Of a stretch of DNA of 16,871 nucleotides, positions 13,965-16,871 are shown piece after piece. This DNA is from Candidatus Poribacteria bacterium (GTDB lineage: Bacteria > Poribacteria > WGA-4E > WGA-3G): the NCBI GenBank assembly GCA_028818995.1, contig JAPPMR010000042.1, forward strand, positions 1-16,871, in the 5' to 3' direction. A program made the position numbers and the translations under genes. Every line of letters starts with the position of its first letter. The first letter of the stretch is position 1. The notes beneath the pieces were generated by a model. That model had not been told where the DNA came from. It made no database searches and saw nothing but the letters and a program-made list of their open reading frames with translations.

Positions 13965-14126
13965 CTAACGAACCATTGATTTGATTTTATTCTCAGGAAA
14001 ACCTTCTCTTTGTAATATATCATCCATCCAGGGTTCAGATTTTACAAAAGCACCTTTAGGGAATTTCTTTTTAATTTGTTCCAACTTTGTATAAGTGTTT
14101 TGTGTATCGTCTTTTACTTTTGGCAT
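13965..14126 (-). CDS. Small hypothetical protein (53 aa), first gene of accessory operon
   Basis: A 53-residue lysine-rich, soluble protein (MPKVKDDTQNTYTKLEQI to FPENKIKSMVR). It has AAGGAG upstream (GGAG seven bases before the ATG), and its TAG stop is immediately followed by the ribosome binding site of the HTH/GIY-YIG-like gene, 15 bp before that gene's start. No family is recognised. Its position as the leader of a tight four-gene operon and its good ribosome binding site support it; a small antitoxin-like or regulatory partner is possible but is only a guess. Confidence 0.6.
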   Translation of the reverse strand: MPKVKDDTQNTYTKLEQIKKKFPKGAFVKSEPWMDDILQREGFPENKIKSMVR

Positions 14127-14179
14127 TATTGTACTCCTTTTTTGCTTGACAGAAGCCTTTAATCTGGTTTCTTAGAGCG

Positions 14180-14881
14180 TCATTGCGTTGAAATGCGAAA
14201 TCCTTTTTGGGTTTGGGTTATGGTGATCCCTAAGCTTTGGAGATACATCAAATCGTCCTCGGTGATACGCTTAAGGCTTTCAGTACCACCGTTGGCTTGC
14301 TGCCAGAATGCGAGTGTCTTTTGTGTGGATCTGTAGGGGAACAAGTGATAGGCGGCTTCAAGTCCCGCGATTTTCTCGTCGAGCGATAGTGGCATATCGC
14401 TTTTGAACTTGCGGTCGTATTCCATATATGTATGCACTTGCGGAATATCACCAAATTTTTCGAGGAGCTGGTTGTACTCCGCTGCATAGAGTTCATCAGG
14501 ATCCATCGTTGCGGGGTCGCCTATCCACGTGCCGCGCGCTTTGGCTTGGTTCTCCTGAATGAAATCGCTCCACGGATCAGTTTCTGAGAGATGTTCATGG
14601 GGTGGGGCATCATGAGTGCGCCAATCTTCAATCAATTCCGATCGGTCTTGATGGACGGCTTGATGGACGGTCGGCTCTTGGGTCTCTATAGGTTCAGGTG
14701 CTGTTGTCGGCGGTGCCGCAGCCGGTTGAGGCTCATGAGTGTGTACCTCGGCATCTGGGCGTTCTACGGGAAGCGTAGGTTGTGGGAGATTGTCACGGAA
14801 ATTTCGGTTGTCTATTTCTACGTAGATGGTTATCGCCGCGAGTGCGAGAAAGAAGAGTGCAAGGAAAATAGGTATTTTCAT
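14180..14881 (-). CDS. Membrane-anchored protein with proline/histidine-rich linker, unknown function
   Basis: A 233-residue protein with a single N-terminal hydrophobic segment (residues 3-22, IPIFLALFFLALAAITIYV) and no obvious cleavage site, so it is likely a signal anchor with the rest outside the membrane. Residues 33-100 are a low-complexity stretch rich in Pro, Thr, Glu and His. The C-terminal 130 residues are mainly helical and charged (SDFIQENQAKARGTW, EYNQLLEKFGDIPQVHTY, LDEKIAGLEAAYHLFPY). I do not recognise a family. The Shine-Dalgarno is weak. The leader upstream contains an 8-bp inverted repeat. It ends 54 bp before the small accessory operon and may be co-transcribed with it. 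Confidence 0.7.
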   Translation of the reverse strand: MKIPIFLALFFLALAAITIYVEIDNRNFRDNLPQPTLPVERPDAEVHTHEPQPAAAPPTTAPEPIETQEPTVHQAVHQDRSELIEDWRTHDAPPHEHLSETDPWSDFIQENQAKARGTWIGDPATMDPDELYAAEYNQLLEKFGDIPQVHTYMEYDRKFKSDMPLSLDEKIAGLEAAYHLFPYRSTQKTLAFWQQANGGTESLKRITEDDLMYLQSLGITITQTQKGFRISTQ

Positions 14882-14900
14882 TCGCTGCCCTTTTTATGTT

Positions 14901-14931
14901 AACTTGCCCTCATCAGCGATTCAGGCAAGTT
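14901..14931 (-). promoter_or_regulatory. Hairpin in the leader of the membrane-anchored protein gene
   Basis: aacttgcc (14901-14908) and ggcaagtt (14924-14931) are perfect 8-bp arms around a 15-base loop, about 20 bp upstream of the ATG at 14881. It may be a protein-binding palindrome or an mRNA hairpin; nothing favours one over the other. Confidence 0.35.
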
Positions 14932-15017
14932 TCCTCCAATTAGGAATCACAGTCATCACAACTGGTGTATACGTTCTTGGTCCGACGCTCACGACGATTT
15001 ATCATAGCAACACTATG

Positions 15018-15020
15018 AGT
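15018..15020. repeat. Target site duplication, left copy (AGT)
   Basis: The 3-bp AGT immediately outside the left end of the insertion sequence is repeated at 16262-16264 immediately outside the right end. Three-base duplications are normal for IS3-family elements. Confidence 0.7.
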
Positions 15021-15046
15021 TGTACTGCCACCGGAAATTTAGACCA
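15021..15046 (+). repeat. IS left terminal inverted repeat
   Basis: Begins tgtactgccaccgg and pairs with the right end at 21 of 26 positions. Mismatches fall at positions 3, 5 and 14-16. Confidence 0.8.
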
Positions 15047-15064
15047 CTCTCTAATATAAGATTG

Positions 15065-15073
15065 TGCTACAAT
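15065..15073 (+). promoter_or_regulatory. Extended -10 promoter for the transposase
   Basis: TGCTACAAT (15065-15073) is an extended -10 with five of six matches in TACAAT. There is no good -35 box at the right distance. A Shine-Dalgarno AAAGGAG (15087-15093) follows, seven bases before the OrfA ATG. Confidence 0.4.
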
Positions 15074-15100
15074 GACAATCTATTTGAAAGGAGAAATCCG

Positions 15101-15397
15101 ATGGCGAAACGAAGAAGATTCACTGCTAAGTTTAAAGCAGAAGTTGTGCTTGAGGCTCTTAGCGGTGAAAGTTCACAAGCGGAACTGTGTCGACGTCATA
15201 ACCTCAGCGAAAACCAGGTCTCGACATGGAAACGCCAACTTCTTGAAAATGTTGAAACCTTCTTTGAATCGGAAACCGATAAGCAGTCAAGCGAGTCAGC
15301 GGAGCGGATCGCTCAACTTGAGCAAATAGTTGGCCGGTTGACGCTGGCGTTGGAAATTCAAAAAAAGCATCGACTTTGTTGGATTGATGCCGTCTGA
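15101..15397 (+). CDS. IS3-family transposase OrfA
   Basis: A 98-residue protein that binds the IS ends. It starts MAKRRRFTAKFKAEVVLEAL and contains the usual helix-turn-helix (SQAELCRRHNLSENQVSTWK, residues 27-46). A leucine-zipper-like helix follows (IAQLEQIVGRLTLALEIQKK). The start at 15101 is fixed by AAAGGAG seven bases upstream. The last nine residues (HRLCWIDAV) follow an A7G run and are not typical; this tail is the product made without frameshifting. It should pair with OrfB by a -1 shift at the A-run, but the frames do not fit (see OrfB). Confidence 0.9.
   Translation: MAKRRRFTAKFKAEVVLEALSGESSQAELCRRHNLSENQVSTWKRQLLENVETFFESETDKQSSESAERIAQLEQIVGRLTLALEIQKKHRLCWIDAV
15360..15367 (+). 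promoter_or_regulatory. A7G slippery sequence of the transposase
   Basis: Seven A residues followed by G lie within the 3' part of OrfA, the usual site of programmed -1 frameshifting in IS3 elements. After a -1 shift the frame reads KKASTLLD and then stops at TGA (15385-15387), instead of entering OrfB. Confidence 0.55.
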
Positions 15398-16222
15398 ACA
15401 GCGACGCATCGTTGAGACGTTGCGCAAGGAGTATTCCATGCGACAGATTTGTGAGACGCTGGGTTTCAACAAGAGCACCTTCTATTATCAACCGAAAATA
15501 GACACCTCTGAAGATGCCCTGCGCGCCGAAATACAGCGATTAGCTACGGCGTATCCGACGTACGGGTATAGACGTATCACGAAGTTGCTGGCGACCGAAG
15601 GACACACCGTTGGATATAAACGTGTGGCTCGGTTGATGAAAGAAGATAATCTCTCGGTCTCGGTGAAACGTGTCTGTCAAACCACGAACTCCCTTGAAGG
15701 TTCACACCCTTGGGTCAATAGACTGCAGACCCTTGAGATCTCCCGATGTAATCAGGTCTGGGTTGGCGATATTACCTACGTCCGTCTCAAGAAACGCTTC
15801 ATTTATCTCGCGCTGCTCATGGATGTCTTCACTCGCATGATAAGAGGGTGGCATCTAAGCCAACAGTTGACGCAATCTCTGACATTGAAACCCTTGGAGG
15901 CAGCCTTACACCAAAGTGTCCCAGAGATCCACCATTCTGATCAAAGCGTGCAGTATCTTTCAAAGGCGTATCTCTCGAAGCTCAAAGAGTACGGTATTGA
16001 GATTTCGGTAGCTCGCAGAGGGTGTCCTTGGGAGAACGGATACGCCGAAAGGTTGATCCGAACCCTCAAGGAAGAAGAAGTTCACCTCAATGATTACGAA
16101 GATATTACCGAGGCTCGACAACGCATCGGGCATTTTATCACACACGTGTATCATCGGAAACGCCGCATTCGGCGTTAGGGTATCTGACACCTATGGAATT
16201 TCAACGACAAACCTTATCTTAA
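15387..16222 (+). pseudogene. IS3-family transposase OrfB (DDE integrase core), frameshifted near its C-terminus
   Basis: The catalytic half of the transposase. From the ATG at 15387 the frame gives 263 residues. It has the IS3 HTH_21-like region (PTYGYRRITKLL, 57-68) and the DDE triad Asp128 (WVGDITYV), Asp185 (HHSDQSVQY) and Glu221 (ENGYAERLIRTLK), with 35 residues between the last two, as in the family. It then ends abnormally at HRKRRIRR (16178). The expected ending HSALGYLTPMEFQRQTLS is present in the -1 frame from 16166 to TAA at 16222, so one base has probably been lost within 16161-16166. The gene lies in the +1 frame relative to OrfA rather than the usual -1, and may be translated, if at all, from its own TTG (15384) or ATG. 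Confidence 0.85.
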
Positions 16223-16235
16223 CTTTGCGAAATTT

Positions 16236-16261
16236 TGGTCTAAATAAACGGTGGCACTTCA
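16236..16261 (-). repeat. IS right terminal inverted repeat
   Basis: Read on the minus strand it begins tgaagtgccaccg and matches the left end at 21 of 26 positions. It ends in CA at 16260-16261, directly followed by the AGT duplication (16262-16264). Confidence 0.8.
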
Positions 16262-16302
16262 AGTCTCATCGCCTTTTTCGTGATCATATTCGGCTTCCGT
16301 GG

Positions 16303-16395
16303 TCATATAAAAATAGCAATTTTGAATATCAGCATCACAGAAAGTTGGATATTCTCCGGCACTTTTGACAAAAAATTATTTTCAGCATTGCTCAT
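16303..16395 (-). CDS. Very small ORF (30 aa) upstream of the IS-split frame
   Basis: A 30-residue frame, MSNAENNFLSKVPENI followed by a hydrophobic end (VMLIFKIAIFI), which could insert in a membrane. It has AAGGAG (GGAG five bases before its ATG at 16395), and its TGA overlaps the ATG of the frame split by the IS. The frame is open further upstream to 16560, but that part covers a palindrome and has no ribosome binding site. It may be a leader peptide or the remnant of a longer gene. No family recognised. Confidence 0.35.
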   Translation of the reverse strand: MSNAENNFLSKVPENIQLSVMLIFKIAIFI

Positions 16396-16416
16396 AACAA
16401 CTCCTTTTTGCAGTAT

Positions 16417-16465
16417 GATCCGGGCAGGGATGTGCGCCCTTGCAGCCTCAGAATGCGCCCGGATC
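16417..16465. repeat. Intergenic palindrome with nested hairpin
   Basis: gatccgggc (16417-16425) and gcccggatc (16457-16465) are perfect 9-bp arms. The 31-base loop contains an inner AGGG/CCCT hairpin (16426-16429 with 16437-16440). It lies between the dockerin-ended gene and the 30-residue frame. It could be a REP-like repeat or a folded RNA; no T-run follows on either strand. Confidence 0.5.
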
Positions 16466-16566
16466 TTACCAGACTTCTCGCTTTTCGCGATTCGCGCTGG
16501 CGGCGATTTGAGCCATTTATAGGCATTTCGTAGACATGGCTTTTTTACGTGAGCCACCACGATTCG

Positions 16567-16871
16567 TTAAAATTTTCTTTTCAAAGCACCCCAAGTTGTT
16601 ATTTTTTTACGTCTTATCAAAAACGGCGCAGCTGCCGCGATTGCTTCCATGGCTTTTCTTTTCACAATTTTTAGGTCGAATTCATCAGTTACCCCATCAT
16701 CATTTACGTCTGTATCAAATTTTGTATCTTTTCCCATTCCTATTCTGATAAGTTTAACATCTTCTAAATCAACATCCCCGTCATCATTTATATCTGCATC
16801 TATAGAGGTATTATTTATACTGACATTTATCAAAGTTATTGTCACATTACTAAAGGCGTTGCCTAAGAGCG
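16567..16871 (-). CDS. C-terminal end of a protein with dockerin-like calcium-binding repeats
   Basis: The last 100 residues of a protein that starts beyond the right edge. Two EF-hand-like loops of the dockerin type I pattern (D-x-N-x-D-G, then a D at position 12) are seen. In this fragment they are D26-I-N28-D-D30-G31 to D37, and D54-V-N56-D-D58-G59 to D65. Helices follow each loop (LEDVKLIRIG and FDLKIVKRKAMEAIAAAAP). The pair should fold around two calcium ions, as in cell-surface or secreted proteins of this type; in non-cellulosomal bacteria such domains often end large extracellular proteins. The strongly basic tail (LIRRKKITTWGALKRKF) is extra. A GTG at 16845 is in frame, but the frame stays open to the edge, so it is not taken as the start. 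Confidence 0.8.
   Translation of the reverse strand, partial: LLGNAFSNVTITLINVSINNTSIDADINDDGDVDLEDVKLIRIGMGKDTKFDTDVNDDGVTDEFDLKIVKRKAMEAIAAAAPFLIRRKKITTWGALKRKF

Larger units (their letters stand above)
15021..16261 (+). mobile_element. IS3-family insertion sequence, 1241 bp, transposase damaged
   Basis: The element is bounded by terminal inverted repeats starting TG and ending CA (15021-15046 and 16236-16261). The repeats match at 21 of 26 positions and share the TGCCACCG and ATTTAGACCA blocks. A 3-bp AGT duplication flanks it. It encodes an OrfA of helix-turn-helix type and an OrfB of DDE type, the normal IS3 arrangement and length. Intact ends and duplication point to a fairly recent insertion, while OrfB carries a frameshift near its end and lies in an unexpected frame relative to OrfA. 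The copy is therefore probably unable to move on its own, but its ends could still respond to a related transposase. Confidence 0.9.
14940..16306 (-). pseudogene. Small reading frame split by the insertion sequence
   Basis: On the minus strand, 15 codons (16306-16262, MTTEAEYDHEKGDET) run up to the insertion sequence, whose first codon in this frame is a stop (TGA). On the far side of the IS the frame resumes at 15017 in the same phase and ends at TAA (14942-14940). Removing the IS and one copy of the AGT duplication restores a continuous 40-residue frame ending TKNVYTSCDDCDS. Its ATG overlaps the stop of the 30-residue frame upstream (ATGA), which supports it as a former gene. Forty codons is short enough that chance cannot be excluded. 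No family recognised. Confidence 0.45.

Noticed and set aside
16396..16560. Upstream extension of the 30-residue frame (MVAHVKKPCLRNAYKW...)
   Set aside because: It runs through the intergenic palindrome and has no ribosome binding site, while the ATG at 16395 has a strong one.

Overview
The window looks like a chromosomal segment from an uncultured, marine or sponge-associated bacterium. The gene mix (a Uma2-type nuclease with a coiled-coil tail, a PhyH dioxygenase, a stand-alone N,N-dimethylformamidase-like large subunit, paired ABC-2 permeases, a dockerin-ended protein, and short 'gtccccctgataaggggg'-type intergenic repeats) resembles what I know of Candidatus Poribacteria. This is inference from gene content; no rRNA, tRNA or marker gene is present to prove it.

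Left part (1-7961). A minus-strand operon reads Uma2-family protein, PhyH-family dioxygenase, then the start of an Ldh2/DlgD-type dehydrogenase that runs off the left edge. It is divergent from a dimethylformamidase-like gene, and well-formed sigma-70-type promoters face both ways in the ~200 bp between them. Two tandem paralogous ABC-2 permease genes follow on the minus strand, with no ATPase nearby. An intergenic region carries a 120-bp inverted-repeat element, and then comes an NAD-type short-chain dehydrogenase on the plus strand.

Middle part (7962-12834). A hairpin-rich spacer leads into the most striking locus: a beta-class amino-methyltransferase overlapping by ATGA a 198-residue nuclease. 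The nuclease has four CXXC motifs and a D-H...N beta-beta-alpha-Me site whose layout and spacing match the restriction enzyme Hpy99I. Together they make a compact two-gene restriction-modification system. An exported protein follows 37 bp later, then a terminator. On the minus strand come an inosine/xanthosine triphosphatase (YjjX family), a zinc alcohol dehydrogenase, and a 56-residue two-helix membrane protein with its own ribosome binding site.

Right part (12835-16871). This is accessory DNA. A four-gene minus-strand operon of small proteins includes an HTH fused to a GIY-YIG-like (T5orf172/MUG113-type) domain, and its last three genes are joined by ATGA overlaps. A membrane-anchored proline-rich protein follows in genome order. 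Next is an IS3-family insertion sequence with recognisable ends and a 3-bp target duplication (AGT), but with two frame problems in its transposase. The IS sits inside a 40-codon minus-strand reading frame that becomes continuous again when the IS is removed. The window ends in the C-terminal dockerin-like region of a protein that begins beyond the right edge.
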